This document shows positions 1-11,155 of a stretch of DNA of 64,000 nt, piece by piece (position 1 is the first letter of the stretch; every line of letters starts with the position of its first letter). The notes below the pieces were generated by a model. That model ran no database searches and was not told the origin of the DNA. It saw nothing but the letters and a program-made list of their open reading frames with translations. The stretch lies in the NCBI RefSeq assembly GCF_010389155.1, contig NC_057769.1, forward strand, positions 16,616,735 to 16,680,734. The letters are read 5' to 3'. The DNA comes from Erigeron canadensis. Taxonomy: Eukaryota > Streptophyta > Magnoliopsida > Asterales > Asteraceae. Both the position numbers and the translations under genes were made by a program.

Positions 1-134
1 CTTAATTATAGTAATAATAATTTTTTTATGCCAAAAAACACACGAATTGTGCCGACTTTTGCCGAGCAACATAGTAGTACTTCATAACAATCTACCAACA
101 TATAAATATCATAAAACTAGTGTTCAGGTCCGTC
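1..134. other. AT-rich flank, no gene seen
   Basis: Sequence left of the first retrotransposon. I see no open frame, splice-like structure or repeat here. The last bases before the element form the left target duplication CAATG (135-139). Confidence 0.6.
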
Positions 135-139
135 CAATG

Positions 140-428
140 TGTAGAATGATGCTAAATTCGTGTTTTGGTGATGAAGAACGGTGATTATCAATGACAGTTT
201 GTGTGTGTGTTAGTGTGTGTATTGAGAGAGAAAAGTGTGAGAAGGAAAGATGATTTCAATTAAGAATGAGTTAATGTTACAGCTTGATCACTAAAAGTTA
301 TATGGAATGTAGAATTGAGGGGTTTATATACTCCTAGCAAATTACAAAAGCTCTCCCTCAACCTTACAATAGTTACACAAACATACAAAGATAAGAAATA
401 CAACTAAGCACTTTTTATATTTCTAACA
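140..428 (-). repeat. Element 1 LTR (3' LTR in element sense)
   Basis: Direct repeat partner of 10129-10417. It begins TG and ends CA on the plus strand and contains a GT-rich microsatellite near 199-220. Confidence 0.92.
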
Positions 429-440
429 CTCTCCCCCTTA
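429..440 (-). promoter_or_regulatory. Element 1 polypurine tract
   Basis: On the minus strand the sequence abutting the 3' LTR reads TAAGGGGGAGAG. This is the expected plus-strand primer for an LTR element and fixes the orientation. Confidence 0.8.
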
Positions 441-458
441 GTGCTTGGTTGTCCATCA

Positions 459-3400
459 TCACTTCCTTGGTTGTCTTCTTCTTTTGCTCGCTCGTCTTTG
501 CTTGTTCTTCTTTTTCTTGTATCTTTGAGTAGCATTCGAGGTCGATGGCTTATCAATCTTGGTACTCCAGAAGACTCTTTTCTTATAGTTGTTCCATGTG
601 TCTTTCCAATATTTCTTCGGAATGAAATGCCAATTGTCACCTTCAGGACGTTCATCCGGCAATCTTATATTTTCTTGGAAATTCATAGGGGGAAGGTTAT
701 GAGGACCAAGTTCATGACTAGGATTCCAAAGAACCCATGAACCTGTCTTGGTGTGAACGATTCCTTCCTTTGGCTTGGGAGATCTTGCAATGATGAGATC
801 TCTTATCCTTTGACGCATTTCAAGTGTTTCTCTTATACGTCTTATATGATCTGCTCTCTGAGACTTGATGTTTTCATCTTCTTCATTGTCATAATCTTCA
901 TCAATTGCACACAGAATGGACAGACAATAGTTCAAAGTACCATCTGAATATTTGGAAAAATCAGAAGCACGAATGAAGATCTTTCTCTTGAGTTGATTAA
1001 TGAAGACAAATCCATCCAAGTCTTCAATTAGATCTCCAATCTGATATGAATCTAGCTCATAACCTCGGGCTCTTTGATTTGGTCTTGTGAGGTTAATCCT
1101 GCTAGTTCTTCTCTCCAAACCAATTTGAAAGTCATTGAACTCATAGAATCTGATCAATGCTTGAATGTGGCTCTTCAATGCTTTATAGGCTTGGAGTTGA
1201 TCGGGAGTCTTGATGATCAAATAAGCATATTGATTGTAGAGGAAGAGGATGTTGGAGATCATCAAATGCTGAAGAGATTCTTCTTGGTGATTGGAATTTT
1301 AAACTGCCGATGCCACCATTCAGATCTCACAGAACTTTCTGTATTCATCAACTCCATGTAAGCATCTCTTTGACCTTGATGTCTAAATAGAAAGAATGCT
1401 CTCAATCAGTTCAAAGTCATGTTGAGTCTTTCATCAGATGAGCAGTAGATTTGGAAAGCTCTTTCTTCAAGGTATCTTGCTCTACATATAATCTCTTTAG
1501 GTCTCGTGCTCAAATCCAAGATCTGTTCATAATTCTCAGAAAAATAACCCTCGTTGATCCGCCAAATTTTATCTCTTGGGATCCTTGGATGTCTAACTCC
1601 TTGTCCAAGTTCAACGGGAGTCTCAAGATTCTCTAGGTTTTTCAGATGATACACAATCTCTTCAAATATATCTTTTCCGTATTCTTCTTGAGATGTATGC
1701 TGATATTTAGGAATAGCTTCACTTGCTGGAGCATCATCAAGATCATCAGAATCACTAGACTCATCATTAGTAGCATCTCCGGGTAAGAATGGATCAGGAT
1801 CACTTGACTTGTGAGAACTTGATGTTGTTGAATAATAATGTGAAATGTGTCTAACAAACGGAGGTAAATCATCCGAATCTAATTTAAGAACATGAGATGA
1901 TGAAGCTTGAGTCTGATTTTGGTTGGTTTGATCTTTAATTACTTCTTGAACATTTTTTTCTTGACCACTTTGATCTTGTGTTTCATGACCTTCTCTAATA
2001 TCTTGAACATTCTCCCCCTCGGGTTGATCATCAGGATCTTGATCATCCCGACTCCTTGAGATATTAGCCAGTAGACATTGTTGGTCAAGTTCTTGGATTC
2101 TTTTCTGAAGAGCTTCTCTTTCAGCTTGATTTTCTTGTTGAGTAGCTGAAAATGACATATAAGCAAGTAAAGATTGAAAGATGGATCGTTTGTGAGACGT
2201 GAGATATGGTTCTTCAGATCTCAACTGATGCATGAGTGTAACAATGAGAGTATCAGTTGGCAAACCACTTGTGGCAATTCTTTTCGGCGAGCAATTACTT
2301 AAATATTCATCAGAATCAGAAGAACTGGAAGAATGATGCAGTGAACTAGGATCGGGGAATGCTTGTGAAATTGGTGGAATTGTTGTTGTTGATGTTGATG
2401 TTGTTGTTGTTGTTATTGTTGTTATTGTTGGAATGATTGGCTGTGTTGGAGTGATTGTTGTTGTTACAATTGTGACAACTAGGGTGTTGGAGTTACTCGG
2501 GATGGAGTTGGAGTAATAACAGATGAACCAATACGTAAGGCACCTCCAGTGCGTAGACTCGGTGATGGTGAACTTGTTTGTGAAGCGGGAAGTTTTCCGG
2601 TGATAATGTTTCTTGAAACAAGTAGCTCACTCCTTTGTCCTTCGACAATACCTTCAACAAATTGAGTAAGTAATCGTTGAGCTTCAGTCGGTAATAGAAT
2701 ATCAGAAACTGGCACATCAGTAGTCTCAAGTGATTCTACTGAGTGACCCGAAGACATCATTACTGTCTCAGGATTTCCTGTTGGTTCAAAAGTATGAACA
2801 ACAGTTGATGATTCAGCTTCACAACCAGAATCCTTAGGGAAATGAAGGTAAATAACTCCGGAGTCACTTAGACTTACCGTTATGCCTAAAACACGAAGAG
2901 CTGACACAACAGATTGAGCTCGAAGGAACTCAGACTGTCGCACAACTGTTCTAGCTACTAAGGCGCCTTCGTTCAAAGCTGGCGTGATGTTAACAATGGA
3001 AGGACTTCCAAACAATCCTCGAGAGGGCACAATAGCCAATCTCTCTATGTTTGTTCTGGCAGCATCACGTAGATGTGCAAATGGTATCACAATTGGTGTC
3101 CTAAGGGGGGTACTAGACACACGTGCAAAAATGAAGTTCAAGAGAGGAGCAGGTGTCTCTTGTGATTCAACATTCACAGACTCTGAAGGAGAATGGAATG
3201 GAGTACGTGGATTTTGCTCATGCAGAAATGAGACGTCAGTCTGTTGAGAGACTTCCGAATGGCTTGCGGAGGTTTGACCATGCGAGAGTTGGGAGCTCTC
3301 GTCTTCTATCCTAAGGCGAACCTGGCGTTGAAAAACGTTTGTAACTAAATGGAGGCCAACGTTTTCTTTTTGCCTTTCACCTAGCCCTGACCTCTCATCC

Positions 3401-5097
3401 TCTCTGGTATTTTCAACCCCTCCCTCATTTCCTCCTTGTCCCTCCGGGATGTCCATGACATCATCTGCAAACATATTTGCATCATCAGCATCTGATTCAT
3501 CAACACTTGAATCATTTGCATCTTCTTGTTCGGTTGTTTGAAATCGATCATATTCAAATCGAGATCTCTTGAATGTTTTGCGGATATTAATAGGAATTGA
3601 TTTCATTCGGCCTTGAAAATATGTCGGTTGAGGTGATCGAGGAAATGATGAAGATAAAGGAATTTGTGATACAACGGTTTGAGGTTGAGTTTGTTCCATT
3701 GTTGGTGGTACCGGTGAAGTGATTTCTGGAAGTGGTGAAGATTGATGAATAGGTGTTTGAGGTATTTGAGGTAATTTTGGTGAAGATGGAGATGACGGTC
3801 TTTGTGGAGATGGTGTTTTGGGTGATGATGATGATCTCAAAGTAGTTGTTTTAGGAGGTGGTGATCGAATTGGCCTTGGAGACCCAGACACAGAAATTGT
3901 CTCCTCAGAAGATGTAGGTGAAGAAGGTTTAGCTGGAGCTTTTCTCTTGAGTTTCCCCTTCTTCTTCTTTCGATGCACTTTCTTACTCAACTTTAAAACA
4001 AATATTTCTCCCTTCAATTTCCTTCTCTTTAACTTACTGGAACTGGATTCACCCTCACTCTCTTTTCTTTTTCTCTTTGACCCCTCACTTGATGACCTAT
4101 GTACAGCTTGGGTAGGAACCGGGAGGCTTTTCGGTCCCAGAGTTGTTCTAATCCAGTCCAGATAAGCTGTCTTATCATTATCAGAATCAGAAACCAGATC
4201 TAACAAGTAAGGTAGAATCAAAAATGAATAATCAGCAACTCCAGAATCTGTGACATATTTGTAGTAATAGATGAAGACTTGAGTGTTGTTACGAAGTCTT
4301 GGGATGCTTCGATCATGTCTAACTGCATTGTAGACCATTGCTGTAAGAAATCTTATGAAAGGAATATACTTCTTGGGAGCCGAGACTTTGCCATTAACCA
4401 AGATAATCAATTGGTCCCACAGAAGCTGAGCAATGTCGTAGTGTTTGTTGAAAACAACAACATAGAAGATATAAAGCATTGGCCGAGTCAAGTTGTCTAT
4501 CCCTCTTGTATATGGAGTTAAGCAGTTGCTGAGGATAGAATATACATAATACCATATCTTCTGTAGATTCTTCAACTTGAACTCTTTAGTCTTGGTTAAA
4601 GGACCTTGATAACCAAGTGATATCAATGCAGCAAACATCTCTTCATTGGACTCGTATGTATCAAAATCAGCATGTCCATTTGAAGTTGCTTCAGGAAGTC
4701 TTAGTATTCTTCTAAAATCGTCAAGATTGAACTCAAACTCATATGATCTATCGCCAGAATTCAATTGATATTGAAAGTAGCCTTGACGACGGAGTTCAGG
4801 AGATTTAGCTTTGACTTTGGTTCTTGAGCTTGATGGATCTTGAGGTTAAACAAAAGTGATGGAACTCCACATATCAAACAGATAGACTTCAGCTAAGTCT
4901 TGATCAATTATAAGAGCATATTTCAGAGGATGATGAAGAAGGATTCTTGGAACTATAGGGAATCCAGGAGCAACAAAAGGATCACTTAGAGCTCTGTTAT
5001 TTCTCATATTTCTTGTGTTGCCAGGTACAAGAATTTCTTCAGTGGATACATTTAGAGCAATTTCTTCATCATGTTCAACTTGATCTTGATGTTCCAT
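459..5097 (-). pseudogene. Element 1 giant 3' ORF (LCEFW-family protein), decayed
   Basis: One long frame starts at the ATG at 5097 (MEHQDQV) and runs to 459, broken by TAA at 4846, a frame change near 2479, TGA at 1406 and a frame change near 1270-1310, about 1,540 codons in all. The N-terminal part holds LLHHPLKYALIIDQD followed by a W-S, then a LDDFRRILRLPEA segment and LGYQGPL. These align with HHPFGKILIMKSD, the LRRLRSAFELSY region and CGYSGPL of the equivalent ORF of element 2. A basic NLS-like patch (SKRKRKESEG, KLKRRKLKGE) lies near residue 340. The middle is Pro/Ser/Glu-rich, with a Thr run encoded by a CAA-type microsatellite (2390-2470). The C-terminus is very basic (KKKKNKQRRASKRRRQPRK). 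No signal peptide or membrane span is seen. Function unknown. Confidence 0.75.
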
Positions 5098-5621
5098 TTT
5101 TTTTGTTATTTTTTCTGATTTTAAGATAGAAAACAGTTTAACGCACACATAAAGCAATGGTTGAATAGCAAATAACAAGTTTCATACAAGTGATTTATAT
5201 AAAATACAAAGAGGTTCACAAAGGCGATCAACTCAGTGTATTCCAAATAAATAACTTGATATGATAAAATAAACACAGAATAGTTAGATACATATTTCCA
5301 TATATAAACAAAGTAAGGAAGTACACAAAGGCGTTCAATTCCTCATATTTTTAATATTTTCATATGTATATAACTTTGAAAATAAAGTAGAATCATATAA
5401 GTACATGATATTTGAGAATAACAAGGAAGTACACAAAGACGTTCAATTCCTCGTATTTCAAATATATTGCAATTATATGACAATACAAAGCACTTTGTCA
5501 CACCACATAAAAAAATTTAAGAAAATGGTTTTTGGAAAAAATTTTCTAAGTATGGGAAGCCAGGATCGTCCTGAGGTTAAACTCAGGTTTAAAACGATTT
5601 TGTATACATGTAAAGAAAGCT
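5098..5621. other. Element 1 leader and start of spacer
   Basis: Noncoding AT-rich sequence upstream of the 3' ORF. A short phrase ending GCGTTCAATTCCTC or similar recurs near 5227, 5323 and 5439 (aaggcgttcaattcctc), so it is partly a diverged tandem duplication of about 100 bp. Confidence 0.5.
5195..5202 (-). promoter_or_regulatory. Possible TATA box upstream of element 1 3' ORF
   Basis: The sense strand reads TTTTATATAAATC about 100 bp upstream of the ATG at 5097. On its own this is weak in AT-rich DNA. It gains weight because elements 2, 3 and 4 have a TATA box in the corresponding place. Confidence 0.35.
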
Positions 5622-6405
5622 AGAACGATCTTGATGAGATCGTCCTGAGGTGGAACTCAGCTTAAGAAAACAAGACGACTTTGGTGAAGATCGTCTTAAC
5701 TTTTGTTGAAAAGTTTAAGTATGGAAATGAAAATGGGACGATCTTGTTTAAGATCGTCTCAAGATTTGATAACATGAAACATTTTGAAGTGAAGTAAAGA
5801 ATTTGAGACGAACTAGTCAAGATCGTCTTGGAAATTAGGTGATAAAACACTTCACTTCTCATTTGAAAAAAAATTCTTAACACTTTGAAATATAAAGTGA
5901 TATTATGTCAATTTTCTGAGAAAAATTGAGCATAACCTCCCCTTATATTTGAGAGTATAGATTTTGAGCAAAACCAATCTCTTTCGAGTTCAATTACCCA
6001 TCTAAGTGTTTTTCAAATCAAAACATCAACCACACAGCGCACAGACCCTAAGACGATCTTGACAAGATCGTCTTGGTCTTGGTCTCAGGGGTTTATAAGG
6101 AAAACACATGAATGTGGAACTAAGATGGTCTTGGCAAGATCGTCTTATTTCCAAGTCGTTTTGGAACCAAGACGATCTTGGACAAGATCGTCTCAGAACC
6201 AACCCAATCTTGAAATTAAAACGATCCTTAACCAGAATCGTCCTATTTCCAATCAGTTAACACAAATCACAACCTTTATCACTAAATGATTCTTATTACC
6301 TTCTAAGCATATCATAAACTCATATTTGAAACATTTCTACCGAAATCTAACTACTCAGAACACATAAATCAACAAAAATAACCAAGAACGATTTGAAGAT
6401 CGTCC
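5622..6405. repeat. Dispersed array of GATCTTG/CAAGATC palindromes in element 1
   Basis: At least nine copies of one imperfect palindrome lie at about 5622, 5672, 5735, 5805, 6050, 6122, 6169, 6219 and 6386. The best copy, 6050-6074, has 12-bp arms AAGACGATCTTG and CAAGATCGTCTT around one base. Copies are about 25 bp and spaced irregularly by 40-220 bp. They lie in the noncoding spacer between the Gag remnant and the 3' ORF. Confidence 0.9.
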
Positions 6406-7336
6406 TAGGTCGTCTTCTTCATAATAACAGAGTAGCAGGTTTTTTAAATTTAAAAAAAATAATTTTAGGCATTTAAACATTTAAAAATCATATACACATA
6501 ACCTAAACATGCTTCTAAATCATTCCAATATCACAGAAACATTAACAGATGCATAGAATTCGAAATAATTTGAAAAAATGAGATCTATATTCAAGTTTAA
6601 ATTTCTACCTGAAGATGTGGTCTGATGATAATGATATTATGAAATGAAATGATCAGCAAGAAAATAGCAACATAACCCTTATTTTTGTTTCAATGATCAG
6701 CTAAAAAGATTTTGAAGTGATTTTGAGAGAGAGAGAGACTGTGTGTATGTGTGTGTTTTTACGGGAAAATGGAATGAAAAGGAAAAAGTAAGAAAAAAAA
6801 TTCCCTCCTTCTTGTTAAAGAAGAAAAACAGATCGAGTCGGGTCAACTGGGTATGGACCGGGTCAATCAAGGTTTTGGGGCGTTTTGAAAAGAAATGGGC
6901 TCAAAGAAAAAATTAATTGGGCTTAATAAAAATTTTGGCTAAAATAGGCTTATGGGCTTGATTTAAACAAATCAAAACAAAAGCAAAAAAAAAATTTATT
7001 TTTGATTTTTTAAAATTTAGCAATAAGGTTCTCTTCAAATAGTACAAATACACAAACTCCCCCTAGAATCATGAATTATCCTTTTTCTCCCCCTCGAACA
7101 TTGCATGATATATAAGCACATTGCACATAAGTATAGCATCAGTGTTTGACAGATGATGAATGAAAGAGAAAGAGAGGAAGGATTTGTACAAAACATGTAG
7201 AGGCTAGTAAGTGCATTGGTAATAAGCATTTATTTGAGATTGTTTCTTTGAAAAGAAACTTATTCTAGGATCATGTGTTGAATGTAATCCAGGATAGGAA
7301 CACTAAACACAGACCTTTATTACCTACAAAACACAA
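6406..7336. other. Element 1 internal spacer
   Basis: Noncoding AT-rich sequence with an (AG)n/(TG)n microsatellite at about 6724-6757. I see no frame of interest until the Gag remnant begins at 7337. Confidence 0.5.
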
Positions 7337-9598
7337 TTAAGTTTGTTTTGGTACCCACTTTTGAATGGGTCCTTTTGGGTTAGAGGAAACATTCAAGGTA
7401 TACAAATGGGGTTTCCGAACAAGAGGTTTATTCTTAAAATTAATCACAATCCCATTAAAATCAACAATCAATGGTTTAGAAATCACAGTAGAAGATTTAG
7501 AATTTATTACAGACCATGGTTTAGCTAAATTACTCAAATTTGAATCAAATTTCCTATTAGAAACTTTATTCTTGTAATCATTAGCTATTCAACTTCTTCT
7601 AACTGGTGATTTAGTGGACACTTGTGTTTTAGCATAGCTAGTGGATTTTATCAATGATGATTTAGGAATCCACTTATGGTTACTAGCTAAGCTTTTCTCT
7701 CCTGTAACAAATAAATTCTTAGAATTAGTTTGAGGAGTTAAAAACACATTTTGATTGTTGGTTTTCTTGGTAGATTTGATGTTCTATTTCTTTGGGGTTC
7801 CAATAGTGAACCAACCATACTGATCTCTATATCTAGTTTTACCATTAGATGTATCTTTGATTAGTAAAACTTTGTTAGTCTTAGATACCTTAGGTAAAGA
7901 ACTAGATTGAGAGATAGCTTTAGGAGCAGAGGTTCTAGAAATAGATGAAATATCAACCTTGATCTTTAGGGAAGTAGGAATAGGCTTTTTACCTTTGACA
8001 ACTGGTGCATGCTGACCTTTGGGTGAATAAAATGAAGTTGGAGCAATCTTGGATTTAGATTTCTTCTTTGGTGCAACTTTAGGCTTTTTGGGTGACAGTT
8101 TTTCAAGTTCTTTTTCAACTTCCGATGCAAAAAAATGATCAGTTTCCAAAAACTTATCAAGTTCTTCAACAGTATAATCTGGAACTTTTATTTGAACTTT
8201 TGGTTTGAAAACAGTTTTGTTTGTCAACTTTTCAATTAATGCTTTTGCTTTAGCCTTAAGATCTTTAGGAGTCTCAATCTTTTGCTCTAAGTTCACTCTA
8301 TTTTGGTCAACAGGGATGGTCATTGGGGTATCAAAAGAAAGTATCTTCTTGACAGAAGCAAGATTTTTTACTTTCAAAGTTTGAACTTTCTCTTCAATTT
8401 GGAAGAATGATGATAGAATTGAGGTAAACATATCATGAATCTCTTGAGGAGAAATGCTATCACCCTGCATATCTTTAGAATTCTCACACCCATGGGATGG
8501 TGTGGAGCAATCAACAGAATCAAGATAATGCAATATTTGGGTAGGGGTGGTCTCACTTACCTTTGGAGAATGATCTTGAGTTTTCAGATGTTCAATGACT
8601 TTTTGTTGAGACTCAATCTTTTGTTTTAAACCTTCAACTTCTTTTTCCAATATGGTAGTTGGAATATAAGCTCTTTGTGAAATTGGTTTTGAACAAACTT
8701 TTTGAGAATCATTTTCAGGAATTGAAATGCTGTCTATTTCTTCTAACTCATAGATGGATCTTTTATGAGTTTTCTTGTATGTGTTACTAATAGCAACATA
8801 ATCAATCTGAATTGGTTTTGGTCTTTCAACATCATCTGACTTAAAGTCATCCTCAGATGGTCTGATGAATTCTTGAATCATGCTAAGTCTAAGACATTTT
8901 TCATCATAAAGTGGACCAAGGTCTTCTTTTTGGATTTTTTCCAAGTGTGTTGGGTTCTCATAACCCAAACCAAGAAGAAGTTTTGATCTATCAATCTTTG
9001 ACTTGTTATAATAAGAAGTGAAATTCAGAAGAGGATTTTGTTCAATTTTATAGATTTTTTCTTGATAGAACAAAACATTTGCTTTCAACTCCTCAACCTG
9101 TTCTTGAAGAGTTTCAATTTCAACTCCTTTGAGAAAACAAGTACTGTTTAGATCAGAAATCTGTCTTTCATGTTTTTCACAGTTGGCTCTAAAATCTTTC
9201 ATTTTATTGGTGAGAAACTCAACATCAGCTTGTCTTGCATTTGCTCTTATCCACTCATTGGTTTTCTCAAGCTTTAGGGTTTCAATGGTCTGCTTGAGTG
9301 AATGGACAGTCTCTTCAAGGTCTTGACATTTGTTAGTCAAATGAGCATTGGGAGAACCAACTTGAGAACTGTTACTTGACAAATGCATTTCTTTTAAAGA
9401 ATCATAGTTTACTTTGAGAGCTTCATGAGCTATTGAGAGTTCTGAAAAATTTTCATTGATTTTATCAAACTCTTGTTTAACCATTTTCAAATTGTTTTTC
9501 AAAGTAAGATTTTGCTTTGTCAAAGCAGTAGCAGTTGAGTGTAGAACACCAGAAACGACGAAATAGTCGTGTAGAACACTAATTTGCTCTTTTCTCAC
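7337..9598 (-). pseudogene. Element 1 Gag C-terminal remnant (coiled-coil)
   Basis: A minus-strand frame of about 754 codons is interrupted by TAG at 7784 and a TGA near 7600. The codon before 9598 is a stop and the first in-frame codon is GTG, so the natural start is uncertain; the first in-frame ATG encodes MVKQEFDK. The product is Lys/Glu-rich heptad-like coiled coil, then an LGLGYENPTHLEKIQ segment and a Lys-rich tail, ending GPIQKWVPKQT. A C-terminal W-V-P/R/H-K also closes the Gag of elements 2, 3 and 4. The Gag N-terminal domain and CCHC zinc knuckle are absent, so this is a shortened Gag. Its role would be structural or RNA-associated, by inference only. Confidence 0.65.
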
Positions 9599-10114
9599 TC
9601 AATTTTGAGAGTTAGAACTTGATTCAAAAACAGAAATGCTCAGAATTCAATCGCGCACAACCCTAGCAACAAATTCATAGCTCAAATCAACTCAAACTGA
9701 AAATTCAAAATCTCATCAACTTTCCAAAAATTTTGGATTATGATCAAAACAATGAATTGGATTCTGAAACTTGACAGGATGATTTTTGAGATGATTTGGA
9801 ATGTATCTGTGATCAAAAACAGAACAATTGAGTGATAATCGATGGTGAATTGGTGAAAAACAGAGACGGTTTTGGTGATGAACACAAAAACTGATAAATT
9901 GATTGAAATTCTCTGAAATCTGTATGAATTTTCACAAATGATATATCAATAGACTCGTAATCAAATTCCTGATCGAGCGGTGAACAAAATTCAGCTTGAA
10001 ATTAACCGAATCAAAATCCCACAGAATGTTTGTAGGACGGTCTTGAGAGAAAATTTAGATTTTAATGAATTTAGCACAAAATTGAGCAACGGATCTTCAA
10101 CAAATTGTTGTTTT
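9599..10114. other. Element 1 5' leader
   Basis: Noncoding stretch between the primer site and the Gag remnant, pyrimidine-rich and AT-rich on the sense strand. I found no Gag N-terminal domain hidden here. Confidence 0.5.
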
Positions 10115-10126
10115 CCTTTGATACCA
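10115..10126 (-). promoter_or_regulatory. Element 1 primer binding site (tRNA-iMet type)
   Basis: The sense strand reads TGGTATCAAAGG two bases inside the 5' LTR. It differs from TGGTATCAGAGC of elements 2-4 at two positions, so it is a worn initiator-Met site. Confidence 0.8.
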
Positions 10127-10128
10127 AA

Positions 10129-10417
10129 CGTAGAATGATGCTAAATTCGTGTTTTGGTGATGAAGAACGGTGATTATCAATGGCAGTTTGTGTGTGTGTT
10201 AGTGTGTGTGTTGAGAGAGAAAAGTGTGAGAGGGAAAGATGATTTCAATTAAGAATGAGTTAATGTTACAGCTTGATCACCAAAAGTTATATGGAATGTA
10301 GAATTGAGGGGTTTATATACTCCTAGCAAATTATAAAAGCTCCCCCTCAACCTTACAATAGTTACACAATCATACAAAGTTAAGAAATACAACTAAGCAC
10401 TATTTATATTTCTAACA
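10129..10417 (-). repeat. Element 1 LTR (5' LTR in element sense)
   Basis: Second copy of the 289-bp repeat. Its plus-strand first base is C where the other copy has T, so the terminal TG is mutated. The sense strand contains a TATA-like GTATATAAAC at 10311-10320, a likely LTR promoter. Confidence 0.92.
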
Positions 10418-10471
10418 CAATGGACGAGTAATCTTAATATATAATAATCAAAGCTAAAAAAAAATTAGAAT

Positions 10472-10600
10472 TCAAATATATTGAATGGACATGCCAAAAT
10501 CAACTTGAAAATTTGCTAGCTGAGTAGCCACTCCATCGGTCAAAATACTCCTAAAATTTTCCGCCAATTCAACATTGACCGAGTCATGTCTGATAGTGCC
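10472..10600 (-). CDS. Candidate terminal exon of an unidentified host gene
   Basis: On the minus strand a splice-acceptor-like TATTTGCAG (10601-10609) is followed by 42 sense codons and TGA at 10472-10474. The peptide includes SVNVELAENFRSILTDG and VATQLANFQVDFGMS. It has ordinary amino-acid composition, unlike the surrounding low-complexity sequence. The in-frame join to the upstream candidate exon (10733-10814) supports a real gene. I do not recognise the protein. If real, element 1 inserted about 50 bp beyond its stop codon. Confidence 0.35.
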   Translation of the reverse strand, partial: GTIRHDSVNVELAENFRSILTDGVATQLANFQVDFGMSIQYI

Positions 10601-10732
10601 CTGCAAATAGCAATAAAAAACATTGAAAAAACTGCCAAGTTCTCTTAGTGTGTTTCTATGTATTTAATCCAGTTTTATAAAATAAACCCCAAACAAATTA
10701 ACCATAAGAATTGAATAAACATCTTTGCTTAC

Positions 10733-10814
10733 AGATTCGGAAAAATTATTCAGAATAAAAAAGGAACACGACCAAGGACAATCCAAACGTCGATCAAATG
10801 ATTTTATCGGCTAA
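10733..10814 (-). CDS. Candidate upstream exon of the same unidentified gene
   Basis: On the minus strand, an open stretch encoding LDCPWSCSFFILNNFSES ends at a donor-like GTAAGC (10732-10727) and begins after an acceptor-like TTGCATTAG. Splicing across 10601-10732 keeps the frame into the next exon. Short, and unsupported by homology; it could be chance or part of a decayed gene. Confidence 0.25.
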
Positions 10815-11150
10815 TGCAAGAAAGATAGGGAAACAAATTCTTGATAAAAAAAAAAGTCGAGCCAAAAACCTTGCAAAGCCATCTTCAGTTGTGTTAAATC
10901 CTAAACATAACGTGGATCAAAGAGTTTTATCTAAAGGTATTATTTAAAGTTGGTATCATGTTTTTAATAAGATCCGGAGTATATCTGTCATACACAAACT
11001 AAAATGATGAATTGTTCCACTATGCTAAATAATCATACTAAAACATTCAACATCATCTCAATATGTAGCATTTTTCCCTGATAAAATAACGACGACTCTA
11101 AAAAATTACACCATTAATGAGCTAGTTTTAAAACAGATTCAAAATAATCA
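10815..11150. other. Intergenic, with part of a tandem repeat at its end
   Basis: No coding signal seen. About 11107-11155 (ACACCATTAATGAGCTA and onward) matches 24280-24333 on the far side of element 2, so it is part of the repeat that element 2 interrupted. Confidence 0.6.
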
Positions 11151-11155
11151 TAGTC

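Larger units (their letters stand above)
140..10417 (-). mobile_element. Element 1: non-autonomous copia/Sirevirus-like LTR retrotransposon
   Basis: Two 289-bp direct repeats (140-428 and 10129-10417) differ at ten positions by my count, about 3.5%, and are flanked by the 5-bp duplication CAATG (135-139 and 10418-10422). The primer site next to the right LTR and the purine tract next to the left LTR give a minus-strand orientation. Inside, in sense order, are a leader, a Gag C-terminal remnant, a 2.2-kb spacer full of palindromes and a 4.6-kb 3' ORF. No protease, integrase, reverse transcriptase or RNase H motif is visible, so any mobility must have come from enzymes supplied by another element. 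Both coding parts carry stops. Assignment to the Sirevirus group rests on the initiator-Met primer site, the Gag tail ending in KWVPK and the homologous 3' ORF. Confidence 0.9.

Noticed and set aside
5622..6405. CRISPR-like spaced repeats
   Set aside because: The units are themselves palindromes, spacing is irregular, and they lie in a plant retrotransposon; no cas genes.
7784..9598. Host myosin-like coiled-coil gene
   Set aside because: It lies between PBS and 3' ORF inside an LTR pair with a TSD and has the Gag-type KWVPK end.
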